Assembly (NCBI GenBank): GCA_023055505.1
Contig: JALIRH010000152.1
Coordinates: forward strand, 124,001 to 188,000
Direction of reading: 5' to 3'
DNA from: Callipepla californica brunnescens
Lineage: Eukaryota > Chordata > Aves > Galliformes > Odontophoridae
DNA length: 64,000 nt
The notes beneath the pieces were generated by a model. The model worked only from the letters and a program-made list of their open reading frames with translations, was not told where the DNA came from and did not search any database. A program made the translations under genes and the position numbers. Position 1 is the first letter of the stretch. Each line of letters starts with the position of its first letter. Of this stretch, positions 11,456 through 21,419 are shown piece after piece.

Positions 11456-12842
11456 AGAACTCATTTTTACCACAATCCTTACCCTAAGCCTAACACTCAC
11501 CTTAAACCTAACCCTAACCCTGTACCTAGCCTGAACCCTAAGCATAACCCTAAACCTATCCCTATTCCTATCCTCAACAGTAACCCAAACCCTAATCCTA
11601 ACACTGACACTCAACCTAGTTCTAATGCTGTATCTAACCTTAGAACTCAAACAAACCCTATCCCTAAGCCTAATCCTAAATCGAATTCTAACCCTTACCT
11701 ATACACTATCCCTATCCCCAAAACCCTTTTCCTACACCTAACCCTAACCACAAGACTTACCTTAACCTAACCCTAACAGCAATCCCAGGCCTAACCCTAA
11801 CACTAACCTGAAACCTAATCCTATTCCTAACCTTAACCCTAACCAGAGGCCTAACCCTAATCTGACCCTTACACTCAAACTGACCCTGCCCCTAACCCTA
11901 AACACAGATCGCATCCTAAACCTAAACCTAAACCTAAAACTTCCCCTAATGCTAACATGAACACTCAACCTAATCCTAGCTCTAAACACAATCATAAAAC
12001 TGAGAAAAACTTTTTCCCTAACCCTAATCCTAAACCTAATCCAAAACCTAAAACAATCCCAAACCCTTTCCCTATCTCTAACCCTAACCCAGAATCTAAA
12101 CCTAACCCTATTACTAAACCCAATCTTACACCTAACCCTATTCCATAACCTAAACTTACCCTAACACTGTATCACTAAATCTTTCCCTAATCGTAACCCT
12201 AACCCTAAACATAACCTTACCCTAGTACTAAAACAAACTTACCCATAACCCTAACCCAAAACCTAACAGAACCCTAGTCCTAACCATAATCCTAACCCTA
12301 ACTCAAACCCTAAATCTAACACTAATCCTTACCCTAAACAGAACTCGAAGCATTTCCCAAATCCTAATTCTAACTCTACCCTAACCCTAACCCAAACTCA
12401 GACCCTACCACAAAACCCAAGTGGAAGCCCAACCCTAAACCTAACCAAAAGCATCAGATCACCACAACCCTCACCTAAATCTATCCCAAAACATGTTCCT
12501 AATATTAAACCAAATCCTAATCCAAACACTAACCCTACAACTATTCCTAAACCTTTACTTAACACAAAGCCAAACCCGAGGCCTACCCCTTACCTCACCC
12601 TGACACTCAAACTAACCCTACCCCTAACCCTACATACAAATCCAATCCTAAGTCTAACCCTAAACTTAACCCTAATGCTACTCCTAACATGAACACTTCA
12701 CCTACTTCTGTCCCTGACGCTAACACTCAAATTATCCCTAACCCTTACCCTAAACCGAAATCTACACCAAAACCTAACCCTTGCCCTAACCCTGACCCTG
12801 AAGCTGACCCTAACCCTAGCCTAAACCCTAACCCTAACCAGT
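11456..12842 (-). repeat. Degenerate telomere-like array, CCCTAA on the plus strand
   Basis: Imperfect CCCTAA repeats in the same orientation as 4356-5785. The longer-period marker recurs as CATCAGATCACCACA near 12457. Frames rich in Asn-Pro or Arg-Val come from the repeat. The array ends at about 12842, where unique sequence begins. Confidence 0.9.
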
Positions 12843-13584
12843 CGCAGAAAAGGCCTGAATCCATACAGCCTTTTCACTGTGAAAATCTGGGAGAGAAAAT
12901 CTGGCTTACCATGGAGATCTCAGCTTTAAGGAAATCTAAAAACAAAACAAAGCATGCAGTTCCCAGATTCCCAGCAACATTTTTCCCCATACTTTCACCA
13001 CCATAGATTGAGAAGACCATTTGCTGGACTTACACAGTGTCAGCAGGGTGAACCACATTTGGTCAGTGCACAACATTAATTACCACTTGCTCCACAGGCA
13101 CAGGACAGAAGGCCTCAGCGGTTAAGCACCCAGCCACTACAGGGATACACTTTCTGATTCACACTGCTGCAAAACGGCACCCATCTATTGTGCAAGTACC
13201 TGCTGTAAACCGTAACACAGAAACTCTAGCAGCTACGGAAATCAGGAAAGAAATACTTCAAGAACTAATCAATACTTCTACTCAAAGGACGTATGAATAT
13301 ACTTCAAGTAGACTTCAGCTTCCAGGACCACGACATCCCAAGGTCCTGGAACAGAAAAACAACTCCGAATTTAATTCCAGAACTGGATCAAGAAATTAAG
13401 TCAGTGAGATCAAGACATTCACCCAGACAGCCACAGCTCATCAACCTCACCTTCATTTCCACCCAACAGAATAATGCTATGTAAACTACATAGCATAACA
13501 CGCCCTGCCCCCTTTCTTGCAATATCCTGAATATAAAATCCCTTTTCTTTTTTTTTCCGTTATCCAAAATTTACATAGGAATAC
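12843..13584. other. Non-repetitive stretch without a recognised gene
   Basis: Single-copy-looking sequence between the telomere-like array and the last XPO1-like exon. It is expected to hold intron sequence downstream of that exon, but the next XPO1 exon is not recognisable on either strand. Plus-strand frames of 60-105 codons lack any motif I know. Confidence 0.5.
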
Positions 13585-13779
13585 CTTCTTGATCATATTT
13601 AACGTGCACTCAAAAACAGCATCAAAGATCTGAGGTATTTCAGCAGCGATGTGCCCACCCAGCTTCTTTACAGCCACAGCCACAGCACCCAGTACTGCAG
13701 GCTCTCTAGCAGCTGGAACATTTCTCTGGTAGTCAATGAGAGCGGCACCCAACAAGGGAGGAACAAAGTTTTCAGCAAC
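13585..13779 (-). pseudogene. XPO1: XPO1-like exon d
   Basis: The acceptor GATGTAG precedes VAENFVPPLLGAALIDYQRN. The exon runs through KKLGGHIAAEIPQIFDAVFE to NMIKK and a GTATTC donor. It is 195 bp (65 codons) and open. A block in the middle (GAVAVAVKK) departs strongly from the exportin-1 sequence. Confidence 0.9.
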
Positions 13780-14157
13780 CTACATCAAGAGCAAGACATG
13801 GTTAGAGCAGTGCAGTTACCCAACAAAGCCTCACACAGCAGTTCGGAAAGAAGCTAAAAATGAACTTACACGCCCACATGCTTCCCACACACTGTGTTCA
13901 TCCAGCAGTGCTTGCCTGAGGGCTCTCCTACACCTTCCTGCTTCCCCTTAGGACTGCTCTCAGCTGACACTACCTGAAGCACTCAAAACACAGCTCAGGC
14001 CTACCCCTGTATGGTCACAGCTTATCATCCTTCCTGCAGATATTGCAGTTCTGAAGCCAGTTCTTGTGAACAGAACAGTGTTAACTGCACTGCAGCAAAA
14101 GAGCAGAGTTCCTCCTGAATGTGTCCTATCAACTCTTTGGATGCCATATTTACTTAC

Positions 14158-14264
14158 CATCTGAGGATCGTTGGACCTGCTCACCCAGCCAGAAATCAGT
14201 TCTAAACTTTCCCTTTTTACAGTCCTCATCCTTCTAACCAAGGGCTGCTTGGTTTCCACTTCGC
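14158..14264 (-). pseudogene. XPO1: XPO1-like exon c
   Basis: The acceptor TTTCAG completes the Gly codon of exon b, followed by EVETKQPLVRRMRTVKRESL and ELISGWVSRSNDPQM, then a perfect GTAAGT donor. It is 107 bp with no stop. This is the best conserved of the four exons. Confidence 0.9.
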
Positions 14265-15662
14265 CTGAAAGGTAGCAAAGCTGCACTGAATCTGGGTTAA
14301 GATGCGTCAACAAACAGATTCCCCTCAACTCCTTCCAGAAGATTGAGAATGTTTCATTTTTATACCCAAATGACAAAGAAGGAAGATCTCTCGTTCATAT
14401 TATGCAGATTAAAACCATTTTCCCATTACTTCAGCTCCATGGATCCAAGTTGCAATTTAGTATTCCAGTGCTACTGCTGACAGCACACTCTGCCAGTACA
14501 ACTCAGAAACAATGCTGCAGCTTCTTTTTCAAGGAAGGGAATGTTCCTTCAGCTCTCAGGATCATGCTTACCTCTGGCTCTCACTGCGTGATGAGAAAAA
14601 CCAACCTATACAGTGTTCTAAAGCACGCTCCTGATTTGGTCACAAACATAATTGTTCCAACTTGTCTTTACTACAAGGAGCCTAATTCTTACTTCATTTT
14701 CTCACGTCCAAGTCCATGCAAGTCTCGTCAGTAGAACTTGCCCTAACTGAGTGCACAGACACACACTCATAACAGTACATCCAAGGAAAACCTCACCAGA
14801 CTGCAGCCAGGGAAACAAAGGCAGAACTGCTCCTGCTGCCATCAGAGATAACAACTGTGAGAACACACTCTGAGCCGAGTGCCATCTCAATAGCTGTTGC
14901 TCGAGTAAAATCTCACCACTACAAGTCCTAGCAACTGCTTCCTATTTCTCTCGTTGTGTTTTCTTTTTGTTTTAAGCACCTTCTGGCAATTAGAGCTGCA
15001 GAATCAAAAGAATGCATTAAGTTCTGAGAAGCTACGTCAAGGTGTATTCATTGCATGGGTAAGAAAGTCTGTCAGAACACAGCTCCAATAACCGAGTCAC
15101 TTCATTCCTCAAGGGATGCTCCAGCAGCACATTCTACTTGGATATCACAGACCCAATTTTTTCCAGGTAACAGTGGTTAGGTAACTCGAGTAGCTCCTAA
15201 TTCCTCCTCAGTGATTACCAGTCTAGTTTGTGACAAATCTGAGGCGCCTTCACTGAAGTTACACTTCTGTAAGAAAGCTGTTTCAGTAGTAGAATATCAC
15301 CAAACCAAAACTCTGCCAACGTCCTAGGGTCTTTTCTTATCTAAAACGATGAAGTCAGAACTTACAACTGTGTCTCCACAAGACTGCTATTAGTCAGCAG
15401 TCTCCGGTACCCTTCCTAAACTCACACTTGAAGAGCTTTCCTCCTTCCGCAATCAGAGTTTCTTTGAACAAAACATCTGGCTAACAAAAACAAGAACCTA
15501 AGCAAGCACATTTTCAGGCATTCTCTTGCCCAAACGCACACACAAAGAAGCAACAAAAACCACCACCACCAACAGACACGCAATGAGATAAGCCCAGCAA
15601 ATTCACAACCTGATCACGTGCACTGCCCATCCCGCTGTTAGGAAGGACGTGCAATTTCTTAC

Positions 15663-15846
15663 CGTCAGCCTCAAGAGCTGCAGACATGTTTTCACTTGGG
15701 CACTTGGACATATTCAGCATATCTAAATCAATTCTTCCCAGCTGAATCACAAAGGGGCGGCCAGCTGCTTTCCATGCCCTTACGCTGCTTTTCAGAATGC
15801 TACCAAGCTGCGTAACGGCTTCAGGATCCTTCAGAACATCAACATT
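15663..15846 (-). pseudogene. XPO1: XPO1-like exon b
   Basis: The acceptor TTTTCCACAG precedes NVDVLKDPEAVTQLGSILKS. The exon continues through IQLGRIDLDMLNMSKC to EADG and ends after the first base of the Gly codon at a GTAAGA donor. It is 184 bp with no stop. The phase-1 end joins correctly to exon c. Confidence 0.88.
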
Positions 15847-16163
15847 CTGTGGAAAAGAACTGAGCTAACTCCAGTCAGTCAACGAAAACGCCATTTATCT
15901 TCTAATACAAAAACGGTCACTTTCACGTTTAGGGTTATCTTACACGCTGTGTTAAAGCATGTTCTGTCAAGTTCTTCAACTGGATTTAAACCAGTCTCAG
16001 TTGTTTAGGTCTCCTTCAACACTTCTACTGCCAGATCAACCATTGCTTTATAAAAGTTCAGCACAGCCAAGTTCACTTCATTCCACAGATAAAAAAAAAA
16101 TGGAATAACAACAAACATTCAGCACTTTTACTTTAGTTGAATACACAAAATGTACCGTCTGAC

Positions 16164-16298
16164 TTTTGTTGCCTGCCGAATTCTGCAGTCCTATACTGGA
16201 TTAGGGAGCAGCATGTGTTTTTCTATCAGATGCTCCTGTACAGTCCGGTCTGTCTGCGCCCCAACCACGTATCCTACTGCTCCACAGAACGGATGCAC
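16164..16298 (-). pseudogene. XPO1: XPO1-like exon a (contains a premature stop)
   Basis: The acceptor CAATCAG precedes GTGCATCCG. The exon reads VHPFCGAVGYVVGAQTDRTV, then QEHLIEKHMLLPNPV, a close match to exportin-1. TAG follows where Trp is expected, then the frame resumes and ends RQATK before a GTCAGA donor. Length is 135 bp, exactly 45 codons. Confidence 0.87.
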
Positions 16299-16489
16299 CT
16301 GATTGAAAAACAAGAAGTCCAACAGAAAGTTAAGGAAGACTAACCCAAAATGTACAGCGTTCAGGTAGTAAAAGTTCAAAATGGCTTTCCAATGACTAAA
16401 TACCCACTTCCCACCTCAGTTCACAAGATCCTTCTCCATCCTTTCCTTCCTTACTCCACATTTAAAGCAAGCCTCTGCTCCCCTCCAAT
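16299..16489. other. Intron-like flank between the XPO1 copy and CR1
   Basis: Non-repetitive sequence upstream of exon a. The preceding XPO1 exon is not present before the CR1 fragment begins. Confidence 0.5.
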
Positions 16490-16992
16490 ACAGGCAGGAA
16501 ATTAGAAATGCAAAAGCCCAGCTCCAACTTAGACTGGCTACTGCAGTAAAGCAGAGCAAAAAATCCTTTTACAAATATATTAACAGTAAAAGAACTAAGG
16601 AGAATTTCTCTCCTTTACTTGATGCGGCAGGGAATGGAACCACAGAGGATAAGGAAAAGGCTGAGGTTCTCAATGCCTTCTTCACGTCTCTCTTCAATAG
16701 ACAGATCAGTTAACTCAGGATACTTTTTGCCCTGACCTGGAAGTCTGGGACGAAGCGCATCATACACCCCCTGTGATCCTAGCAGAGACAGTCAGAGACC
16801 TGCTCCTCCATCTGAACTGCCGCAAGTCCATGGGACCAGATGGGATCCAACCAAGGGTGCTGAGGGAGCTGGCAGAGGTGATTGCCAAGCCGCTTTCTGT
16901 CATCTATCAGCATTCCTGGTCATCTGGAGAGGTCCCACAAGATTGGAGGCTTGCCGATGTGACTCCCATCTACAAAAAAGACCGTAAGGAAG
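16490..16992 (+). mobile_element. CR1 non-LTR retrotransposon fragment (RT N-terminal part)
   Basis: The plus-strand translation shows a linker rich in Lys and Asn, then LLHLNCRKSMGPDGIQPRVL, RELAEVIAKPLSVIYQHSW and SGEVPQDWRLADVTPIYKK. This is the start of the reverse transcriptase of CR1-like LINEs, the dominant bird retrotransposons that copy themselves by target-primed reverse transcription. The frame at 16500-16772 has a stop before the RT part, and the fragment is cut at 16992 by the ERVL LTR. The rest of the CR1 is not found on the far side of the ERVL, because that side is itself truncated. The left edge is approximate. Confidence 0.88.
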
Positions 16993-17253
16993 TGTCATGG
17001 TTTTATGATTTTTTGGTACTGGTATTCCACATCATGGCATCATGTGGTGCATTGGGAGTCAGGGAGAAAACTACATTCCCCAGAGGACTTGGCAATGCTT
17101 TGTATTTTTTCACGTGTTTTCCGCTCAGAGGGAACAGATAAAAACTCTCTGCGGTCACGGGACATTCTCTCTTTCCTCTAGGATCACTTAGGAGTGGGTG
17201 CTCGCTGCCGTCCGCCTTCAGCGTTAGCGCAAGGCCTTCGGTTTATCAGGCAC

Positions 17254-17292
<39 letters not shown>

Positions 17293-17535
17293 TACTCGTT
17301 TTGTTTGATTCATTGGGCTTAATTCCAAATTGTATTGCATTATACTGTGTTATTTACTTCCTGATGTCTTATTTAGTAAATTAGCTTTTCCCCCTCAGAT
17401 CGTTGCCGCTGTTTTGTTTTGGGGCTTATCTCCCTTTTTCCCTTTCCCCCTTCCCCTTGTCCGGGGTGTGGGCCTGTGGGTCTCCTTCCTCGGTTGTCGC
17501 AGGGCCGGGCTGAACCGGCTCACAAACCCCTGACA
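16993..17535 (+). mobile_element. 5' LTR of the ERVL element
   Basis: Starts TGTCATGG and ends CCTGACA, followed four bases later by the primer site. A TATA-like AGATAAAAAC lies near 17137, and a (CT)n run of about 26 bp at 17263-17288. The same LTR family occurs alone at 45871-46444 with shared start and end, but differs by an indel of about 60 bp. Confidence 0.9.
17263..17288 (+). repeat. (CT)n microsatellite within the ERVL LTR
   Basis: About 13 CT dinucleotides. The related solo LTR has only a short CTCTCTC at the same place, so the run expanded in this copy. Confidence 0.9.
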
Positions 17536-17539
17536 TTTT

Positions 17540-17557
17540 TGGCGCCCAACGTGGGAC
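17540..17557 (+). other. Primer-binding site, tRNA-Lys type, of the ERVL element
   Basis: TGGCGCCCAACGTGGGAC lies four bases after the LTR. This is the form complementary to tRNA-Lys(1,2), unlike the tRNA-Leu site for which mammalian ERV-L was named. Confidence 0.7.
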
Positions 17558-17768
17558 ACAACCAGCTGCCTTAGCCAGACAGAGACAAACTTTTAGAGTA
17601 CATCTCTGTCTGTTGTTAACAAGCTTATCTGTACTGCAAGTGCTGTACAGCAAAACACGACCTTGAAGTCCGGGCGTACTGTCAGTTGTTTTGGGATATC
17701 TGTAAACTTCTTTTGGGTACTGCCAGATTGTTTTAGTACAAGAAAAAAAAAATAATAATAATAAAAAG

Positions 17769-18185
17769 ATGTCTTTTCTGTTTCTGTTAAAACTGCCCTT
17801 ACAGGGATTGTACTTCACCGCTTTTTCCCTCTTAATGCTCAAAACGTACTGGAACTTGGTTAAGTTTGCCATTCTGTTCCATTGGGTCTGGTCCCTGTAT
17901 GATAAATTAAAAGCAATGATAGAGGAACCTGCCAGATCCCAGGGCACCCCAGCTAATGGAACAAAGGATAACATGTTAACGAACCATGTGATGTTTGAAT
18001 GGGTATCCAGGTTCCCCTCTCAGTTTTTTATGAATTTTCAAGATCACAGCTTAGGGATGGTGTTAATAATTGGGATATTAGTCCTCCTGCATGTAGTAGC
18101 ACTTTACATCATGTGCAGGAAGCTTCTCCCAGAAACAGAGAATGTTGAATGGCAGGGAGAGTGGAGAGTTTTAGGAAAGAAATGA
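17769..18185 (+). pseudogene. ERVL 5' reading frame with two membrane-like segments (probable N-terminal Gag)
   Basis: A 138-codon frame with a true ATG just downstream of the leader. It has two hydrophobic stretches, one near residues 4-42 and one (LGMVLIIGILVLLHVVALYI) near 95-115, joined by a polar loop. It stops at TGA (18183-18185), but the same frame stays open for about 50 more codons and then meets the main gag frame after what looks like a one-base shift near 18315. I infer that it is the broken N-terminal part of Gag rather than a separate gene. No matrix motif is recognised. A real two-segment membrane protein upstream of gag remains possible. Confidence 0.6.
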
Positions 18186-18316
18186 GAAGGATGGGGACAC
18201 CCGGTGTCATGGGATCTTTCTCCTGAACAATTGCAGGATCCTGAGGAGCTAGGCCTGTATCTGAGTAAAGGGTGCTGCGGCTCAGAAAGATCTGAGGTGG
18301 AACACTTATTTGGGGC

Positions 18317-19426
18317 TTGGCCTATGCTTACCGAGGTTTATATACTATTATGAAGAGAGAGAGTGTCCAAACTGAGGCCCAAACCAAAGAGGAAAACCTC
18401 CCGGTTACACCTGACCAGCCAAAGGAAGCACCAGTATCAAAGTCAGTTGCCCCTGTGGAAGGCAAGAAATGGAAACGTGTGTCCTCGCGCCTAGAACGCA
18501 AAGAAGAGGTGCCGAAAGAAGAGGAAGATATAGGTGAGGGGGTGGCCACAACCCCATCACCATCGAGAAAGGCAACAAAGAAAAGTGAGAGACATGGAGA
18601 AGAAAGTGATGATGAAGGTGAAGAGAAAGTTAAAGTTACGACGTTTCGTTGGCCCGTGAAAATGTCTGAGATCCAAGGCTCAAGAAAGGAGTTTATTCGA
18701 CGTCCAGATGAGAGTATTGTCACTTGGTTGCTTCGGTGTTGGGACAACCGGGCCAACAGTGTGTCCCTTGATAGTAACGAAGCTCGCCAACTAGGAAACA
18801 TTGCCCGAGATCCGGCTGTCGACAGAGGAATCAGCAGGTATATGGATGGAATCGCCAGCCTCTGGCAACGAATGCTAGTAGCTGTGAGGGAAAGATATCC
18901 CTACAAGAGTGACCTGGCACCTAAAGTGAAAAGGTGGAAAACTACTGAGGAAGGCATCCAGTATTTGAGAGAAACAGCTGTGGCGGAAATGCTGTATGAT
19001 CCCACCTTTGATCCTGACGATCGGGACCATGATCCGGAGAAAGTAAGGAGTACACCCGAAATATGTCAGAAGCTTTCAAAGTCAGCACCAGAAAGGTACG
19101 CCGGTACACTAGTGACAACGTTCAACAGATATGAGGACCAAGACAGAAAACCCCCAGTTTTTGAACTAATTCTTACACTTCAAAACTTCAAACAAAAATT
19201 TCCGCTGCCATACGCGTCCATTTCAGCCATATCAAAGTTAGAAGGACAAATGGAAGATATACTGGGAAAATTATCCCAACTGATTGATAGGGTTGAATTG
19301 GTTGCAGCTATCAGAAGCAAACGCCATCCTGCTCGAGCAAATGACAGCACTAACTTCACTAACTTCATGTTGCGTGCGGCTTTGTGGAGTTACTTACGTG
19401 CAAATGGAGAAGATATGAAGGAATGA
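18317..19426 (+). pseudogene. ERVL Gag, main part
   Basis: A frame of about 369 codons, first true ATG near 18350. It has a charged, Lys/Glu-rich linker (about residues 20-110), then a capsid-like region with SIVTWLLRCWDNRANSV, IASLWQRMLVAVRERYPY and TTEEGIQYLRETAVAEMLY, which are ERVL Gag hallmarks. It forms the structural core in the family. No CCHC zinc knuckle is visible before the stop, though a nucleocapsid may have been in the following 200 bases, which contain stops. The upstream end is out of frame with the 17769-18185 segment. It is the longest coding frame of the window that is not a by-product of tandem repeats. Confidence 0.8.
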
Positions 19427-19621
19427 CATCAAAAACCCACCCCTGCACTGCGAGTACGGGTGAGAGAATTACAACACAGACCAACTACCAGCGAAGTTGT
19501 TCCCGTCACTACAGGTAATGAATAGAGGGGCCCTGCCCTCAGCCAGAGGAGGGAGAGGGATAATAGAGTGTATTGGACTGTGTGGATTCGGTGGCCTGGC
19601 ACATCAAACCCACAGAAATAG

Positions 19622-19861
19622 GAGGCACTGGTGGATACTGGTGCACAATGTACTCTAACGCCTTCAAGTTATAAAGGGGCAGAATTGATTCATCTCTCTG
19701 GAGTGACTGGCGGCTTTCAGGAATTGTCTGTGCTGGAGGCAGAAATAAGCCTCACGGGTAAAGACTGGCAGAAGCATCTTATAGTGATTGGACAGGGGGC
19801 CCCACGCATACTTGGTATAGACTATCTCAGAAGGGGGCACTTTAAGGATCCCAAGGGGTAG
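19622..19861 (+). pseudogene. ERVL protease region
   Basis: A short frame begins ALVDTGAQCTL, a retropepsin active site with an intact Asp-Thr-Gly, and ends RILGIDYLRRGHFKDPKG. An in-frame TAG lies just upstream (19619-19621) and another TAG (19859-19861) separates it from RT. In ERVL the protease is the front part of the pol polyprotein that cuts Gag and Pol. The catalytic segment looks preserved but the polyprotein is interrupted on both sides. Confidence 0.85.
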
Positions 19862-20780
19862 CGATGGGCTTTTGGAATAGCTACTGTGGACACAGATAGC
19901 ATTAAGCAACTATCTGTTTTACCTGGCCTGTCAGAATATCCATCTGTTGTGGGGTTGCTACAAGTGGAGGAGCAACAGGTACCAATTGCTAAAAAAACGG
20001 TGCACAGACGGCAGTACCGCACCAACAGGGATTCCTTGCTCCCCATTCATCATCTGATTCGTCAGCTAGAGAGCCAGGGAGTGATCAGCAAAACTCACTC
20101 CCCGTTTAACAGCCCCATATGGCCAGTGCGTAAAGCCAACGGAGAATGGAGGTTGACGGTAGATTACCGTGGCCTGAACGAAGTCACACCTCCACTGAGT
20201 GCTGCTGTGCCAGACATGCTTCAACTCCAGTATGAACTGGAGTCAAAAGCAGACAAGTGGTATGCCACCATTGACATTGCTAACGCCTTCTTTTCAATTC
20301 CCTTGGCCACAGAATGCAGGCCACAGTTTGCCTTCACCTGGAGAGGCGTTCAGTACACCTGGAACCGTTTGCCCCAGGGGTGGAAGCACAGCCCAACCAT
20401 TTGCCACGGGTTGATCCAAACTGCATTGGAACAGGGTGCTGCTCCTGAGCATCTGCAGTACATCGATGATATTGCTGTATGGGGCAATACAGCAGAGGAA
20501 GTTTTTAAGAAAGGAGAGACAATAATACAGATCCTCCTGCGAGCTGGCTTCGCTATTAAGCGAAGCAAAGTGAAAGGACCTGCACAAGAAATTCAGTTCC
20601 TAGGCATAAAGTGGCAAGATGGACGTCGTCACATCCCAACAGATGGGATTGACAAAATTACTGCCATGTCTCCACCCACCAGTAAGACAGAGAGCCAAGC
20701 TTTTCTGGGTGTAGTGGGATTTTGGAGACTGCATGTTCCAAACTACAGCCTCATTGTGAGCCCCCTTTATCAGGTGACCT
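19862..20780 (+). pseudogene. ERVL reverse transcriptase
   Basis: A long open stretch (to 20839 in this frame) has a full set of RT blocks: HSPFNSPIWPVRKANGEWRL, VDYRGLNEVTP, YATIDIANAFFSIPL (first catalytic Asp), LPQGWKHSPTICHGL and QYIDDIAVWG (20456-20485), the YIDD form used by ERVL. A frameshift near 20775-20780 moves the rest of pol into another frame. Apart from this shift and the upstream stop the RT domain itself is uninterrupted, which makes it the best preserved retroviral domain in the window. Confidence 0.9.
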
Positions 20781-21419
20781 CTGGAAGAAGAATGATTTTG
20801 TGTGGGGCCCTGAGCAGCAGCAGGCTTTTGAGCAAATGAAGCAGGAGATAGCCCGTGCCGTGGCCCTGGGGCCAGTGCGGACGGGACAGGATGTAAAGAA
20901 CATCCTCTACACTGCTGCTGGAAAGGAAGGTCCCACTTGGAGTTTGTGGCAAAGAGCTTCTGGAGAGACCCGAGGCCGACCCCTTGGTTTCTGGAGTCGA
21001 GCATACAGGGGGTCTGAGGAGCGCTACACTCCAACTGAGAAGGAGATCTTAGCCGCATATCAGGGGGTTCGAGCTGCTTCTGAAGTAATCGGTACTGAAA
21101 CGCAGCTCCTTCTGGCACCTCGACTGCCAGTACTGAACTGGATGTTTAAAGGAACAGTTCCCTCTACCCATCATGCTACTGATGCCACTTGGAGTAAGTG
21201 GATTGCGCTGATTACACAGCGAGCTCGGATGGGGAACCCCAACCGTTCAGGAATCCTGGAGGTGATCATGGACTGGCCTGAAGGTAAAAAGTTTGGAACA
21301 ACCCCAGCAGAGGAGGTGTCACGTGCTAAAGAAGCCTCACCATATAATGAACTAACAGAAGATGAAAAGAGATACGCCCTGTTCACAGATGGATTGTGTC
21401 GCTTTGTGGGAAAGCCTGA
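20781..21419 (+). pseudogene. ERVL RT connection and start of RNase H, truncated
   Basis: Continues pol in a new frame with FVWGPEQQQAFEQMKQEIA, LGFWSRAYRGSEERYTPTEK and LLLAPRLPVLNWMFKG, then YALFTDG near 21372-21393, which holds the first RNase H aspartate. About 25 bases later the sequence becomes the 11-bp minisatellite. The rest of RNase H, the integrase and the 3' LTR are gone, so this is a sharp truncation breakpoint. Confidence 0.88.

Larger units (their letters stand above)
13585..16298 (-). pseudogene. XPO1: XPO1 (exportin-1/CRM1) partial gene copy, four exons
   Basis: Four consecutive minus-strand exons match vertebrate exportin-1, the nuclear export receptor for leucine-rich export signals. 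In transcript order they are 16164-16298, 15663-15846, 14158-14264 and 13585-13779, covering about 207 codons near residues 610-820 of the roughly 1070-residue protein (approximate). All splice sites are AG/GT and exon phases agree from one exon to the next, so this is a genomic duplication with introns (317, 1398 and 378 bp), not a processed copy. The first exon has TAG where exportin-1 has a conserved Trp, and many substitutions are non-conservative. Both ends of the gene are absent: the 5' side meets a CR1 fragment, the 3' side a telomere-like array. It is most likely a decaying segmental duplicate. Confidence 0.88.
16993..21419 (+). mobile_element. Class III (ERVL-type) endogenous retrovirus, 3'-truncated
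   Basis: A plus-strand provirus: 5' LTR (16993-17535), Lys-type primer site (17540-17557), leader, a broken gag (17769-19426), protease (about 19622-19861), RT (about 19862-20780) and RNase H, which is cut at 21419 by the 11-bp minisatellite. Integrase and the 3' LTR are missing. Pol resembles ERVL elements of birds and mammals (YIDD active site, GIDYLRRG at the protease end). It inserted into a CR1 element. Decay is modest: long frames survive, with a few stops and frameshifts, so it is younger than the class I element at 5786-11348. Confidence 0.92.

Noticed and set aside
13190..13484. Plus-strand frames of 63-69 codons beside the XPO1 copy
   Set aside because: There is no recognisable domain and no splice or promoter context; they most likely lie in intron sequence.
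18328..18801. 157-codon minus-strand frame
   Set aside because: It is the complement of the ERVL gag linker, with no motif of its own.
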